The notes under the pieces are model-generated. The model ran no database searches. It worked only from the letters and a program-made list of their open reading frames with translations, and was not told the origin of the DNA. The position numbers were made by a program, and so were the translations under genes. A stretch of 64,000 nucleotides of DNA from Breoghania corrubedonensis (GTDB taxonomy: Bacteria; Pseudomonadota; Alphaproteobacteria; Rhizobiales; Stappiaceae), in assembly GCF_003053845.1 (NCBI RefSeq), contig NZ_QAYG01000005.1, positions 124,001 through 188,000 of the forward strand, given 5' to 3'. Below are positions 52,155-61,618 of this stretch, one piece after another; within the stretch, counting starts at the first letter, position 1; each line of letters begins with the position of its first letter.

Positions 52155-52655
52155 ATGTTCGCCACGAAGGCAACGACAACGCGGAACGGCAAGCTCGACG
52201 TTCTCTCGCGGGCCCTGGCACTGGCGCTCGCCGCATTCGCGGCGGGTACGGGTGCCGCTTCGGCCGGCATCGATCTGCCGGTCCCGCGCGCCACGATCCA
52301 CCCGGGCGATGCGATCGAGCCGTCGATGATCGTCGAACGGCGGTTTCCGGATGCGACGATCCAGCGCTTCGCCGTCGTGGTCAACCGCGCCGATCTCGCC
52401 GGCATGGAGGCCCGACGCACATTGCTGCCGGGCCAGCCGATCCCGCTCAATGCCGTGGCGGTTCCCGAACTCGTCAAGCGAGGACAACCGACGCGGCTCG
52501 TCTTCCACGACGGCGGGCTCATCATCGTGGCGCAGGTCGAAGCGGTGCAGAGCGGCGCTGTGGGGGATGTCATCAAGGTCCGCAACCTCGATAGCGGACT
52601 GACCGTCTTCGGCACCGTTCAGTCCGACGGCACCGTCCTGATAGGAAACGAGTGA
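52155..52655 (+). CDS. flgA: Flagellar P-ring assembly chaperone FlgA
   Basis: 166 aa. A signal peptide (residues about 1-38, ending near GAASAG) precedes a SAF domain: RATIHPGDAIEPSMI, ARRTLLPGQPIPLNAVAVP and the C-terminal GAVGDVIKVRNLDSGLTVFGTV, a typical FlgA ending. FlgA is periplasmic and helps FlgI polymerise into the P ring. It directly overlaps flgI. There are 106 bases between the flgG stop and this start, partly occupied by the repeat. Confidence 0.93.
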   Translation: MFATKATTTRNGKLDVLSRALALALAAFAAGTGAASAGIDLPVPRATIHPGDAIEPSMIVERRFPDATIQRFAVVVNRADLAGMEARRTLLPGQPIPLNAVAVPELVKRGQPTRLVFHDGGLIIVAQVEAVQSGAVGDVIKVRNLDSGLTVFGTVQSDGTVLIGNE

Positions 52656-53755
52656 TGCGTCTTCTGCTTTGCCTCCTTCTCGGCCTGACCCTTGCCGGTC
52701 CCGCCCACTCCATGGCGCGCATCAAGGATATCGCGAGCCTTCAGGGCGTGCGCGAGAACCAGCTCGTCGGCTACGGTCTCGTCATTGGCCTCAACGGGTC
52801 CGGCGACAGCATGCGCAACGCGCCGTTCACCGAGCAGTCGCTGCAATCGATGCTCGACAGCATGGGCGTCAATGTCCGCAACGCGCGGCTGAGGACGCGA
52901 AACGTCGCCGCCGTCGTCGTCACGGCGGATCTCCCCGCCTTCATCGGCAAGGGGGGCAGGGTGGATGTCTCCGTCTCCTCGCTGGGCGATGCGACCTCGC
53001 TGAAGGGCGGCACGCTGATCGCGACGCCGCTGATGGCGGCGGACGGGGCCGTCTACGCGCTGGCGCAGGGGCCGCTCGCCGTTTCCGGGTTTTCCGCCGC
53101 TGGCGATGCCGAAAGCCTGGCCGACGGGACGCCGACGGCCGGCCGCATTCCCAACGGCGCCGTGATCGAGCGGGAAATCGGCGACAGCTTCGCCGACATC
53201 CCCGCGCTGGTTCTGGAGCTCAACAACCCCGATTTTCGCACCGCCGTTCGTATGGCCGACGCCATCAACACCTATACCCGCGAGCGTTACGGCGTTCGCG
53301 TGGCGCGCGAGCGCGACTACCGCTCGGTTGTCCTGCGCATGCCCAAGCGCGTCGGCGTGACGCGCTTCATCGCCGAGATCGAGGGCCTTCTCGTGCAGCC
53401 CGACCAGCCCGCCCGCGTCGTCATCGACGAGCGCACCGGAACGGTCGTCATCGGCCGCAACGTGCAGATCTCGACCGTCGCCGTGACGCACGGCAACCTG
53501 ACGGTCCGTGTGGTGGAAACGCCCCAGGTGTCCCAGCCCGCACCTTTCGCCAGACGGGGGCAGACGGCCGTCGTGCCGCGCACCTTCATCGATGCCAACG
53601 AACAGGGCGGACGAATGGCCATTGTCGGCGGCTCCGACCTGCAGACGCTGGTGCGCGGTCTCAACCGCATCGGGCTGAAGCCCACCGGCATCATCGCGAT
53701 CCTCCAGGCGATCAAGACCGCGGGCGCCTTGCAGGCGGAACTGGTGATCCAGTAG
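52655..53755 (+). CDS. flgI: Flagellar P-ring protein FlgI
   Basis: 366 aa with a signal peptide (residues 1-20). RIKDIASLQGVRENQLVGYGLVIGLNGSGDS is the FlgI hallmark; VDVSVSSLGDATSLKGGTLI and the C-terminal GSDLQTLVRGLNRIGLKPTGIIAILQAIKTAGALQAELVIQ complete the match. It forms the P ring around the rod in the peptidoglycan. ATG overlaps the flgA stop as TGATG. Confidence 0.97.
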   Translation: MRLLLCLLLGLTLAGPAHSMARIKDIASLQGVRENQLVGYGLVIGLNGSGDSMRNAPFTEQSLQSMLDSMGVNVRNARLRTRNVAAVVVTADLPAFIGKGGRVDVSVSSLGDATSLKGGTLIATPLMAADGAVYALAQGPLAVSGFSAAGDAESLADGTPTAGRIPNGAVIEREIGDSFADIPALVLELNNPDFRTAVRMADAINTYTRERYGVRVARERDYRSVVLRMPKRVGVTRFIAEIEGLLVQPDQPARVVIDERTGTVVIGRNVQISTVAVTHGNLTVRVVETPQVSQPAPFARRGQTAVVPRTFIDANEQGGRMAIVGGSDLQTLVRGLNRIGLKPTGIIAILQAIKTAGALQAELVIQ

Positions 53756-54118
53756 GGGGAGCGCGGGCGGGTCCCTGCCGCTCTATCGTCATCAACCGGC
53801 GAAATCCGGGTGATCGATGCCACGCTCGCCTATGTCGGACACGGCAATGGATTGCCCGGACCGTGCCGGGCAATGACGGTGGAGGGTGCTGCGCACGTGG
53901 CAGGCATAGAGTGCTCGTCCGCGTGGAGCATTGCTGGCGCGTGGAGCATTGCCGGCATGCCGCTTCCCGAGCGTTTCTGAAATCCTCCGCTTTTCTCCAC
54001 CCCAGCCTCGCACAAGCCAGACCCTCCATGCTGCGAACCGTCCGCTGCAATGCGGGCGGTACGGCGCCGGGATGAGCCCGGCTCCGGTTCCTGAAGCGAA
54101 TGGAGAGACGGTGCGTCG
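53756..54118. other. Intergenic region between flgI and motE (363 nt)
   Basis: No gene is supported. It contains the short palindrome at 53851-53874 and a local doublet of GTGGAGCATTGC at 53922-53933 and 53940-53951. The break suggests a separate promoter for motE-flgH-fliL-fliP, but no motif is clear. Confidence 0.4.
53851..53874. repeat. Short ATTGCCCGG/CCGGGCAAT palindromic repeat, copy 2
   Basis: The arms ATTGCCCGG and CCGGGCAAT flank ACCGTG; CAATGG precedes and GACGG follows. It is the same design as the palindrome at 13975-13998. It lies 95 bases after flgI and may be a dispersed element or a transcript-end hairpin (no T run). Confidence 0.5.
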
Positions 54119-54691
54119 ATGACTTTCATTTCCGCGATCCGCCCGGGGCGCAGATGGGCCCCCGTGCTGTTGGCCACGCTGTTTGCGGCGTCCGCCGCCG
54201 GCGCCGCCGAACAGTCCCCTCCCGCGCCAGGCGCCGGTGCGGCCGCGCACAGCGATGCGCCCGCTGCCGACACACAAGCCGCAACCCAGGAGAGCGATGT
54301 GGCCGCCTATTGCCGCAATACCGCAGATGCGACCGCCGAAGCCCGGATCGCCTGGCAGACCTGGAAGCTTCTGGCCCTGCAGGATTCCCTGCGACAGCAG
54401 ATAGATGCGCTGGAGAGGAAGCGCGCGCAGTTCCAGGAATGGGTGGAAAAGCGCAACAAGATCCTCGCCGCCGTCGAGGACCATGTTGTCTCTATCTATG
54501 GCAAGATGCGACCCGATGCGGCCGCGGAGCAGCTCGCGACCCTCGACGAGGAGATCGCGGTCGCGGTGCTTTCACGGCTGAAGCCGCGCGATGCCAGCGC
54601 CATTCTCAACGAGATGGAGCCCGCACGCGCCGCTCAGCTCGCGCAGTCCATGGCAAGCCTCACCAATGCGAAACTGGGTGAGGGCTCGTGA
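54119..54691 (+). CDS. motE: MotE-family flagellar motility chaperone (MgtE N-terminal-like)
   Basis: 190 aa. A signal peptide (about 1-29) precedes an Ala/Pro-rich linker, a helical segment (about 70-125, coiled coil) and a helical MgtE_N-like domain (YGKMRPDAAAEQLATLDEEIAVAVLSRLKPRDASAILNEM). In Sinorhizobium, MotE is the periplasmic chaperone of MotC and is needed for motility. Position between flgI and flgH is the same as in rhizobia. The start at ATG 54119 was used. Confidence 0.9.
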   Translation: MTFISAIRPGRRWAPVLLATLFAASAAGAAEQSPPAPGAGAAAHSDAPAADTQAATQESDVAAYCRNTADATAEARIAWQTWKLLALQDSLRQQIDALERKRAQFQEWVEKRNKILAAVEDHVVSIYGKMRPDAAAEQLATLDEEIAVAVLSRLKPRDASAILNEMEPARAAQLAQSMASLTNAKLGEGS

Positions 54692-55422
54692 TGCGCACCC
54701 GCTCCGTTTTTCGCGGCCCAGGCGTTCCGGTCGCGCTTGTGCTTTCCACGCTCCTTCTGGGCGGTTGCGCCGGCCAGCTGAAGGATCTCGGACGCGAACC
54801 GCGCATGTCGGCGGTCGGCGAGGGGCTTCGGCCCGTGCGCACGACCATCCCGACCGAGACGTTCGCGCCAATGACGCGCAAGGACTACAATTCCCTGTGG
54901 GTTGCGGATCGCAACGATTTCTTCCGCGATCCCCGCGCCCGCAAGGTCGGTGACGTGCTGACCGTCAAGATCGCCATCGACGACAAGGCCGAACTCGACA
55001 ACACCTCGGACCGGGCCAAGAGCTCGTCCACCGACGTGAAGCTCGGCGGCTCCTACAACACCACCAGCGATTCCGGTTCCGGAGACATTTCCGGCGGTAC
55101 GACGAGCGGATCGTCTTCCACGGGGCAAGGGTCGATCGACCGCTCCGAGGAAATCGTGCTCAAGGTCGCCGCGGTCGTCACCGAGCGTCTGCCAAACGGC
55201 AACATGCTGATTTCCGGCTCCCAGGAGGTGCGCGTCAACTACGAGATGCGGATCCTGCACGTGGCCGGCATCGTGCGCCCGCGCGACATCGCCGGCGACA
55301 ACACGATCGAATACGACAAGATCGCGGAGGCCCGGATCTCCTACGGCGGACGCGGGCGCATCAGCGAGGTCCAGCAGCCGGGCTGGGGCCAGCAGCTGTT
55401 TGACATCGTCAACCCGTTCTAG
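54691..55422 (+). CDS. flgH: Flagellar L-ring protein FlgH
   Basis: 243 aa with a lipoprotein signal (LLLGGC, lipidated Cys26). SLWVADRNDFFRDPRARKVGDVLTVKIAIDDKAEL and GNMLISGSQEVRVNYEMRILHVAGIVRPRDI match FlgH. It forms the L ring in the outer membrane. The start overlaps the motE stop as TGATG. Confidence 0.96.
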   Translation: MRTRSVFRGPGVPVALVLSTLLLGGCAGQLKDLGREPRMSAVGEGLRPVRTTIPTETFAPMTRKDYNSLWVADRNDFFRDPRARKVGDVLTVKIAIDDKAELDNTSDRAKSSSTDVKLGGSYNTTSDSGSGDISGGTTSGSSSTGQGSIDRSEEIVLKVAAVVTERLPNGNMLISGSQEVRVNYEMRILHVAGIVRPRDIAGDNTIEYDKIAEARISYGGRGRISEVQQPGWGQQLFDIVNPF

Positions 55423-55433
55423 GAGCCCGGCCC

Positions 55434-55940
55434 ATGTCCGAAACTTTCTTTGAACCCGCGCCCGCCGCGCGCACAAGCGGAGCAGGTCGCGCGGGCACCT
55501 TCCTGGGGTTTGTGCTGCTGACGGCGCTGGCGGCGGGAGCCGGCGGCCTGATCGGCTTGCAGATGGTGGAAACGGTGCGCGACTCCGTCGCCCTGAATGC
55601 CTCCCAGTCCGCGCGCAAGACGAGCTTCTCGCCCATCTACGTGTCAAACGCACAGCTTCGAACGCTGATGCCGATGGTGACGAACCTCGCCGCCCCGCGC
55701 GACACGTGGATCCGTCTCCAGGCCTCGGTGATCCTGAAGGACGAGGCGAACGAGGAGGCGAGCCTTCTGGTCAGCCGGATAGAGCAGGACGTTCTCGCCT
55801 ATCTGAGAACCATCACCCTGTCGCAGATCGAGGGCGCGGGTGGTCTCCAGCACCTGCGCGAGGATCTGAACGAGCGGGCGAAAATTCGCTCCAAGGGGCT
55901 GGTCCGCGAACTCATCCTTGAATCGCTGGTGGTCCAATGA
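55434..55940 (+). CDS. fliL: Flagellar basal body-associated protein FliL
   Basis: 168 aa with a single N-terminal membrane helix (about 26-47), then a periplasmic domain containing LMPMVTNLAAPRDTWIRLQASVIL and a C-terminal RDDLNERAKI-like region (LREDLNERAKIRSKGLVRELILESLVVQ). FliL supports stator function near MotAB. It starts 11 bases after flgH and overlaps fliP. Confidence 0.9.
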   Translation: MSETFFEPAPAARTSGAGRAGTFLGFVLLTALAAGAGGLIGLQMVETVRDSVALNASQSARKTSFSPIYVSNAQLRTLMPMVTNLAAPRDTWIRLQASVILKDEANEEASLLVSRIEQDVLAYLRTITLSQIEGAGGLQHLREDLNERAKIRSKGLVRELILESLVVQ

Positions 55941-56680
55941 AGCGACTGGTTCTTGCCACAATGATTGTGGCCCTCACCGCGACGGCAGCCGCCGCGCAGG
56001 TTCCCGATCTTTCCAGCCTGATCCCCGAAGGCGATGGCAGCGCGGCGGGGCGGATCATCCAGATCGCGGCGCTGCTGACGGTGCTGTCCGTCGCTCCCGG
56101 CATCCTGATCATGGTGACGAGCTTCACCCGCTTTGCCGTGGCGCTGTCGTTCCTGCGCTCGGGGCTCGGCCTTCAGACGACGCCGGCAAACCTCATCCTG
56201 ATCTCGCTGGCGTTGTTCATGACCTTCTACGTCATGGCACCGACCTTCGACAAAGCCTGGAATGACGGCGTCGAGCCCTTGATGCAGAACAAGATCACGG
56301 AACAGGAAGCCTACACGAAGATCACGCAGCCGTTCCGCGAGTTCATGCTCACGCAGGTGCGCGAACGCGATCTTGTGCTCTTCGACGATCTTGCGGCCAA
56401 TCGCGTGACGAAGAAGCCGGCGGCGAGCCCGGAGGAGGTGGAGCTTCGCGTTCTCATTCCCGCCTTCATGATTTCAGAACTCAGACGCGGCTTCGAGATC
56501 GGCTTCCTGATCGTGCTGCCGTTCCTGGTGATCGACATGATCGTGGCGACCATCACCATGTCGATGGGCATGATGATGCTGCCGCCGACCGTGATCTCCC
56601 TGCCGTTCAAGGCCTTGTTCTTCATCTTGATCGATGGATGGAACCTTCTGGTCGGGAATCTGGTACGATCTTTTTTCTGA
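55937..56680 (+). CDS. fliP: Flagellar type III export protein FliP
   Basis: 247 aa. Cleavable signal peptide (about 1-22), then four membrane helices. APGILIMVTSFTRFAVALSFLRSGLGLQTTP and FEIGFLIVLPFLVIDMIVATITMSMGMMMLPP are the invariant FliP blocks. It forms the core of the export gate with FliQ and FliR, which are not in the window. It ends this transcription unit; the flagellin gene follows 168 bases later. Confidence 0.97.
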   Translation: MKRLVLATMIVALTATAAAAQVPDLSSLIPEGDGSAAGRIIQIAALLTVLSVAPGILIMVTSFTRFAVALSFLRSGLGLQTTPANLILISLALFMTFYVMAPTFDKAWNDGVEPLMQNKITEQEAYTKITQPFREFMLTQVRERDLVLFDDLAANRVTKKPAASPEEVELRVLIPAFMISELRRGFEIGFLIVLPFLVIDMIVATITMSMGMMMLPPTVISLPFKALFFILIDGWNLLVGNLVRSFF

Positions 56681-56848
56681 CACGCAATCGGGCCGCGCAA
56701 GGTTCGCGCAAGCTCCGCGTGTCAGTCTCCTAAGCACGGCAGGTTGGATCCACGAACCAACCACAGGTCCGAAGGCATGATGCCGCCCTGCCGTACCGGC
56801 GCGAACCCGGTATGTCCCATCCAATCTTTTCTTTGAAAGGGACATGAA

Positions 56849-57757
56849 ATGTCTAGCTTGATGACCAACGCTTCGGCGATGACCGCACTGCAGACCCTGA
56901 GCTCCACCAACAAGTCTCTCGATGAAGTTCAGAACCGCATCGCGACCGGCTATCGCGTGTCGACTGCCGAGGACAATGCGGCCTACTGGTCCATCGCGAC
57001 GACCATGCGCTCCGACAATCTGGCTCTCTCCGCGGTGGAAGACGCTCTCGGCCTCGGCGCCGCGACGATGGACACCATGTACACGGCCATGGAAAGCACG
57101 GTCGACATCGTCGATCAGATCAAGTCGAAGCTCGTCGCGGCCAGCGAGCCGGGACTGGATCGTGCGAAGATCCAGAAGGAAATCAGCGCTCTGCAGGACA
57201 ACCTGCGCTCGATCGCCGACTCCGCGGTCTTCAACAACGAGAACTGGCTGTCGGTCGACTCCGGTGACGCGGCCTACAATGCCACGAAGGAAGTGGTCGC
57301 CTCGTTCAGCCGCAACAGCGGCGTGATCACGATCGAGAAGATCAAGGTCGATATCACCGAGACCGAGCTTTACGATGATGCGGACCAGTCCGGCATCCTC
57401 GACAAGGCCCAGGCCAACGGTAACGCCGTCGCCACCATTGACATCTCCGCCCTGACCGACTCCGCCGCCGATCTGACGACGCTGGAAGGCATGGTGAAGG
57501 ACGTCGATGACGCTCTTGCGCAGATCACCGACGCGGCCACCGCGCTCGGCGCCGCCAAGAGCCGTGTCGAAATGCAGCGGGACTTCGTGTCCTCGCTGAC
57601 GGATGCCCTCGATCGTGGTGTCGGCCAGCTGGTCGATGCCGACATGAACGAAGAGTCCACCCGTCTGCAGGCCCTTCAGGTCCAGCAGCAGCTCGGCATT
57701 CAGGCGCTGTCGATCGCCAACTCGTCCAGCCAGAACATCCTCTCGCTGTTCAAGTAA
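56849..57757 (+). CDS. Flagellin
   Basis: 302 aa. N-terminal D0/D1 (SSLMTNASAMTALQTLSSTNKSLDEVQNRIATGYRVSTAEDNAAYWSIATTMRSD) and C-terminal D1/D0 (LGAAKSRVEMQRDFVSSLTDALDRGVGQLVDADMNEESTRLQALQVQQQLGIQALSIANSSSQNILSLFK) are conserved, with a short central domain. The size matches the small rhizobial flagellins. It is the filament subunit, exported by FlhA-dependent type III secretion. Only one flagellin gene is in the window, whereas many rhizobia have several in tandem. A terminator follows. Confidence 0.97.
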   Translation: MSSLMTNASAMTALQTLSSTNKSLDEVQNRIATGYRVSTAEDNAAYWSIATTMRSDNLALSAVEDALGLGAATMDTMYTAMESTVDIVDQIKSKLVAASEPGLDRAKIQKEISALQDNLRSIADSAVFNNENWLSVDSGDAAYNATKEVVASFSRNSGVITIEKIKVDITETELYDDADQSGILDKAQANGNAVATIDISALTDSAADLTTLEGMVKDVDDALAQITDAATALGAAKSRVEMQRDFVSSLTDALDRGVGQLVDADMNEESTRLQALQVQQQLGIQALSIANSSSQNILSLFK

Positions 57758-57788
57758 GAACACCGGGACCGTTCTACGGTCGAATACG

Positions 57789-57822
57789 GGCCGCGCCTCC
57801 TCCGGGGGGCGCGGCCTTTTTT
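57789..57822 (+). terminator. Rho-independent terminator of the flagellin gene
   Basis: A 9-bp stem (GGCCGCGCC with GGCGCGGCC) is followed by TTTTTT, 31 bases after the flagellin stop. It separates flagellin from fliF. Confidence 0.92.
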
Positions 57823-57921
57823 GTCCGAGAACCATCCTGGCGCACCACGCGCAATGTCCGCGCAAGCTTGGTCTTCCATAGTCTGGGCAACCGATAATCC
57901 GACCGTTGACAGGGGTGCTCG

Positions 57922-59577
57922 ATGCCAGGTCGCGAACACGCTGAAAAGCTCTGGTCCAATCTTCTTGAATTGGGACCGAAACGGCTCATTGCCCTGGCGT
58001 TGATAGGGCTTGCGACGATGATGACCGTCGGCTTCGGCGCCTACTATCTGAGCCGACCGGAAATGGTCATGCTCTATACCGGGCTCGAGGGCGAGGACGT
58101 CAGCCGCATCGGCGCCGCCCTCCAGGACGCCGGCATTCCCTACGACATCAATGCCGAAGGAACCGCCGTTCTCGTCAATCATTCCGCAACCGCGCGCGCC
58201 CGCATGCTGCTCGCCGAACGCGGTCTGCCGCGCGGGGCGGAAGCCGGCTATGAACTCTTCGACCAGATCGGCTCGCTGGGGCTCACCTCCTTCATGCAGG
58301 AGGTCACCCGGGTCAGGGCGCTGGAAGGCGAGATCGCCCGCACGATCCAGCTCATGAGCGGGGTCAGGGCGGCGCGGGTTCATATCGTCATGCCGGAGAA
58401 GGGATCTTTCCGCCGGGACCAGCAACCGCCATCCGCCTCCGTCGTGATCCGCATGGATTCCGCGGACGAGGTGAAGACGGCGGAGGCCATCCGCCACCTG
58501 GTCGCCGCCGCGGTGCCCGGAATGACGGCCGACAAGGTCACGGTTCTTGATACCCACGGCACGATGCTTGCCACCGGCAAGGATCCCGCCAATGCCTCGG
58601 CCGGCATGATGGCCTCGCTCGAGGAAGCGGTGAACGCCCGCATCCAGGAGAACATCCGCACCACGCTGACGCCCTATCTCGGCCTCGACAACTTTGAAGT
58701 GAGCGTCACGGCGAGCCTCAATACCGACCGCAAGCACACCAACGAAGTGATCTACGATCCGGACTCGCGCACCGAGCGCTCCGTCCGCACCGTGCGCGAG
58801 GAGGAAACCTCGCAAAACGCAAGCTCCGAGCCACCCACCACGGTGGAACAGAACCTGCCCAACGAGAATGTCACGGCCAATGCCGGCGACCGCTCGAACG
58901 AGGAAAACAACCGGCGCGAGGAAACGGTCAACTACGAGATCTCGTCGAAGACGATCGAGACCGCCCGCGACGGCTATCGTGTCGACCGACTGTCGATCGC
59001 TGTGCTGGTCGACAAGGCCCGCATGATGAAGACGCTCGGCGAGGACGCCGGGGAAGAGGCGGTCGATGCGCAGCTGGCCGATATCAAGCAGATCGTGGCC
59101 TCGGCCGCCGGCATCGACGCAAAGCGCGGCGACAGCGTCACCGTCTCCATGGTCGACTTCATCGCGAACGGCCGGGATCTGGAGCCGGTGCCGCCGATCT
59201 CGCTGGTGGAACTGTTCGTGCGCCAGTCGGGCAATGTCATCAACGCGCTGACGATCCTGATCGTCGCCGGCATGCTGGTCTGGTTCGGGCTGCGTCCCGC
59301 GCTGGCCGCCCTGGTGCCGGCCAAGGCCCCGCCGGCCCAGATCAGCGAATTCGAGGCGTTGCCCGGCAGCGCCGAGGCTCAGGCCGCGCTGGAAGGCGGC
59401 GAGGGCGAGGCCGCCCTGCGCCTGGCTCCGCCCGATCACAGCCTGCTGATCCAGGATCTGACCCGCAAGATCAACCAGTCCCCGCTCAAGAAACTCGAGC
59501 CTCTGCTCGATCTTGATGAGGACCAGGCGGCGGCGATCCTGAAACAGTGGATGTATGAGACGGAGGTCGTGCGATGA
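57922..59577 (+). CDS. fliF: Flagellar MS-ring protein FliF
   Basis: 551 aa with two membrane helices (about 21-43 and 436-456). RPEMVMLYTGLEGEDVSRIGAALQDAGIPYDI, RARMLLAERGLPRGAEAGYELFD, VRAARVHIVMPEKGSFRRD and the C-terminal FliG-binding LLDLDEDQAAAILKQWMYE are conserved. It assembles the MS ring at the inner membrane. In S. meliloti fliF lies next to visN/visR at the far end of the cluster; here it is next to a FliH-like gene and motB. The stop overlaps the following gene (ATGA). Confidence 0.96.
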   Translation: MPGREHAEKLWSNLLELGPKRLIALALIGLATMMTVGFGAYYLSRPEMVMLYTGLEGEDVSRIGAALQDAGIPYDINAEGTAVLVNHSATARARMLLAERGLPRGAEAGYELFDQIGSLGLTSFMQEVTRVRALEGEIARTIQLMSGVRAARVHIVMPEKGSFRRDQQPPSASVVIRMDSADEVKTAEAIRHLVAAAVPGMTADKVTVLDTHGTMLATGKDPANASAGMMASLEEAVNARIQENIRTTLTPYLGLDNFEVSVTASLNTDRKHTNEVIYDPDSRTERSVRTVREEETSQNASSEPPTTVEQNLPNENVTANAGDRSNEENNRREETVNYEISSKTIETARDGYRVDRLSIAVLVDKARMMKTLGEDAGEEAVDAQLADIKQIVASAAGIDAKRGDSVTVSMVDFIANGRDLEPVPPISLVELFVRQSGNVINALTILIVAGMLVWFGLRPALAALVPAKAPPAQISEFEALPGSAEAQAALEGGEGEAALRLAPPDHSLLIQDLTRKINQSPLKKLEPLLDLDEDQAAAILKQWMYETEVVR

Positions 59578-60209
59578 GTGATTCCATCGCCGCCCGGTTG
59601 CCGGATCTCTCCGCCGCCGCCTTCGCCCAGTTGCGCGCCGATGCCGCCAATCTGGTGCCCGTGGAGCCCGACAGCGCATATCTCGATCCTCAGAGCCTGT
59701 CGCGCAAGCTTTCGGCCGAATTTGCCCGCGGCGAGGAAGCGGGGCGCGAGGAGGCTGCCCGAAACTACGAGGAGAAGCTGCTTGCCGAGAAGCAGCGCCT
59801 TCGCGAAGAAGCGGATGCGGCACGCATGCGGTTCGAGGAGGACCTCGGCGAACGGCTTGCGTCCTCCATCGTCAAGGGCCTGCAGGATCTGGAAATGCGG
59901 GTGACCGACGCGGTCGCTCATCTGATCTCGCCCTTTCTGGAAGAGGCCGCGACCGCCCATGTGGTGGAGGCCTTTGCCGACAACCTGAAGGACCTGCTCG
60001 GCTCGCACGACCGCACGAGCCTTGTCGTGCGCGGCCCCGACCGGCTGCTGCGCCGGCTTGAGGCGTGCCTGGGCGATGAGGGCGCGGGGATCCGTCTTGA
60101 ACCGGTGGACGGCATCGAGATCTTCGTCTCCATCAATGACACCACCATCGAAACACAACTGGGCGCATGGCTGCGCCGCCTGGAAGACGCGCGCGAGGAC
60201 AAGGCATGA
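59574..60209 (+). CDS. FliH-like flagellar assembly protein (rhizobial type)
   Basis: 211 aa, starting at an overlapping ATGA. Residues about 40-100 form a strongly charged coiled coil (FARGEEAGREEAARNYEEKLLAEKQRLREEADAARMRFEEDL), followed by a mixed alpha/beta domain with RRLEACLGDEGAGIRLEPVDGIEIFVSIND. The coiled coil plus E2-like C-terminal region is the FliH/HrpE layout. FliH regulates the FliI ATPase. No close family is recognised, so the assignment rests on architecture and on its place between fliF and motB. It is soluble, with no signal peptide. Confidence 0.5.
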   Translation: MSDSIAARLPDLSAAAFAQLRADAANLVPVEPDSAYLDPQSLSRKLSAEFARGEEAGREEAARNYEEKLLAEKQRLREEADAARMRFEEDLGERLASSIVKGLQDLEMRVTDAVAHLISPFLEEAATAHVVEAFADNLKDLLGSHDRTSLVVRGPDRLLRRLEACLGDEGAGIRLEPVDGIEIFVSINDTTIETQLGAWLRRLEDAREDKA

Positions 60210-61618
60210 CGCAGAGCGCCCCCACGGAGCTGGTGATCGTTCGACGCCGGCCGCCGCTGTTCGCCGAAGCCCCCAAGGGCGGGGTGTGGAAGATCGCCTA
60301 TGCCGACTTCATGACGGCGATGATGGCGTTCTTTCTTGTCATGTGGCTGATCAACGTCACGGACGACAACGTCAAGAAGGGCGTCGCGCAGTATTTCAAT
60401 CCGGTCAATCTGGCCGCGACCTCGCCGAACCGGCGTGGCCTCAACGATCCTGACAAGGACGGGGTGACCAACGAGGACGGCAAGGACCAGCCGTTGGGAG
60501 ACGCCGGCACCGACATGGACTTCGACACGCCCAGCGCGCAGACCTCGCGCGGTGCGGGAACGGGTGAAGTCAAGCCGGGGGGCGAGTTCGCGCAGTCGTT
60601 TGCAGAAGAGACGCTGTTCGCGGACCCTTACGCCGTTCTGGAGAAACTCGCCAACGCGGTTCCCGGCACGGTCGTGGCGCAAGGAAGCGCGCCGGAAAAG
60701 GCGGGTTTCGGTATCAAGACCGAAAAGGGCGCCAAGGGTGGCGATGCCTATCGCGATCCCTTCGATCCGCTTTACTGGCAATTCACCCCCCAGGGAGAGG
60801 GAAGCGCCGCGAAGCCCGGTGTGCGGCAGGTTGCGCTCGCCAATCCGGGCGCTGAACGGAGTCCCACGACGGCCGGGGCGGGGACCGCCGTGCTGACCGA
60901 GACAAGCGAGAGCGCGCCGACACCGCCCGCCAAGCCGGCACCCGGCGACGGCCTGCGGTTCGCAGCCAAGGATGTGGCGGTTGCCGGAGCACCCGGCCCC
61001 GGTGGTGCCGATACGCTGAAAGGCTCGGGACCGCGTCCCGGAGCGGGTGCCGAAACGGCCGTATCGGCTGGGGGCGTGAAAGCCGCTTCGGGCATGGATG
61101 CGGCACGCTCCGCCGGCAACGCCGGCCCGGCTTCGGGAAAGAACGGCGTCGACGAGACCGAGAGGCGTCTGCGCTCGCAGCTCGCGGCCATTGCCTCCGG
61201 TCCGATGGGCGACGTCGCGGCCCGCGTGAGCGTGGAACGCAGCGACGACGGGCTGCTGATCAGCCTGACGGATGCGAAGAATTTCGGCATGTTCGCCATC
61301 GGCTCGGCCGAACCGCGCCCGCAACTCGTCAAGTTGATGGAAGAGATCGGCAAGACCCTTGCCGCCTCCAAGGGCGACGTCATCATTCGCGGCCATACCG
61401 ATGCCCGGCCGTTCCACTCCAGGACCTATGATAACTGGCGGCTTTCGACGGCGAGAGCCCATATCGCCTACTACATGCTGATGCGCGGCGGCTTCGATGC
61501 CGGGCGCGTGGAGCGCGTGGAAGGTTATGCGGACCGTCATCTGAAGGTGCCGAAAGATCCCTATGCGGCGGCCAACCGGCGCATCGAGATTCTGCTCAAG
61601 GAGGGGGGCAAGGCATGA
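60206..61618 (+). CDS. motB: Flagellar motor stator protein MotB
   Basis: 470 aa; ATG overlaps the previous stop. The single helix with the proton-channel Asp34 is VWKIAYADFMTAMMAFFLVMWLIN. A long Pro/Gly/Ala-rich periplasmic linker (about 95-310) precedes the OmpA-like peptidoglycan-binding domain (IGKTLAASKGDVIIRGHTDARPFHSRTYDNWRLSTARAHIAYYML). It is much longer than E. coli MotB because of the linker, as in rhizobia. It needs MotA, which is not in the window, as partner. The start at 60206 gives the usual N-terminus. Confidence 0.95.
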   Translation: MTQSAPTELVIVRRRPPLFAEAPKGGVWKIAYADFMTAMMAFFLVMWLINVTDDNVKKGVAQYFNPVNLAATSPNRRGLNDPDKDGVTNEDGKDQPLGDAGTDMDFDTPSAQTSRGAGTGEVKPGGEFAQSFAEETLFADPYAVLEKLANAVPGTVVAQGSAPEKAGFGIKTEKGAKGGDAYRDPFDPLYWQFTPQGEGSAAKPGVRQVALANPGAERSPTTAGAGTAVLTETSESAPTPPAKPAPGDGLRFAAKDVAVAGAPGPGGADTLKGSGPRPGAGAETAVSAGGVKAASGMDAARSAGNAGPASGKNGVDETERRLRSQLAAIASGPMGDVAARVSVERSDDGLLISLTDAKNFGMFAIGSAEPRPQLVKLMEEIGKTLAASKGDVIIRGHTDARPFHSRTYDNWRLSTARAHIAYYMLMRGGFDAGRVERVEGYADRHLKVPKDPYAAANRRIEILLKEGGKA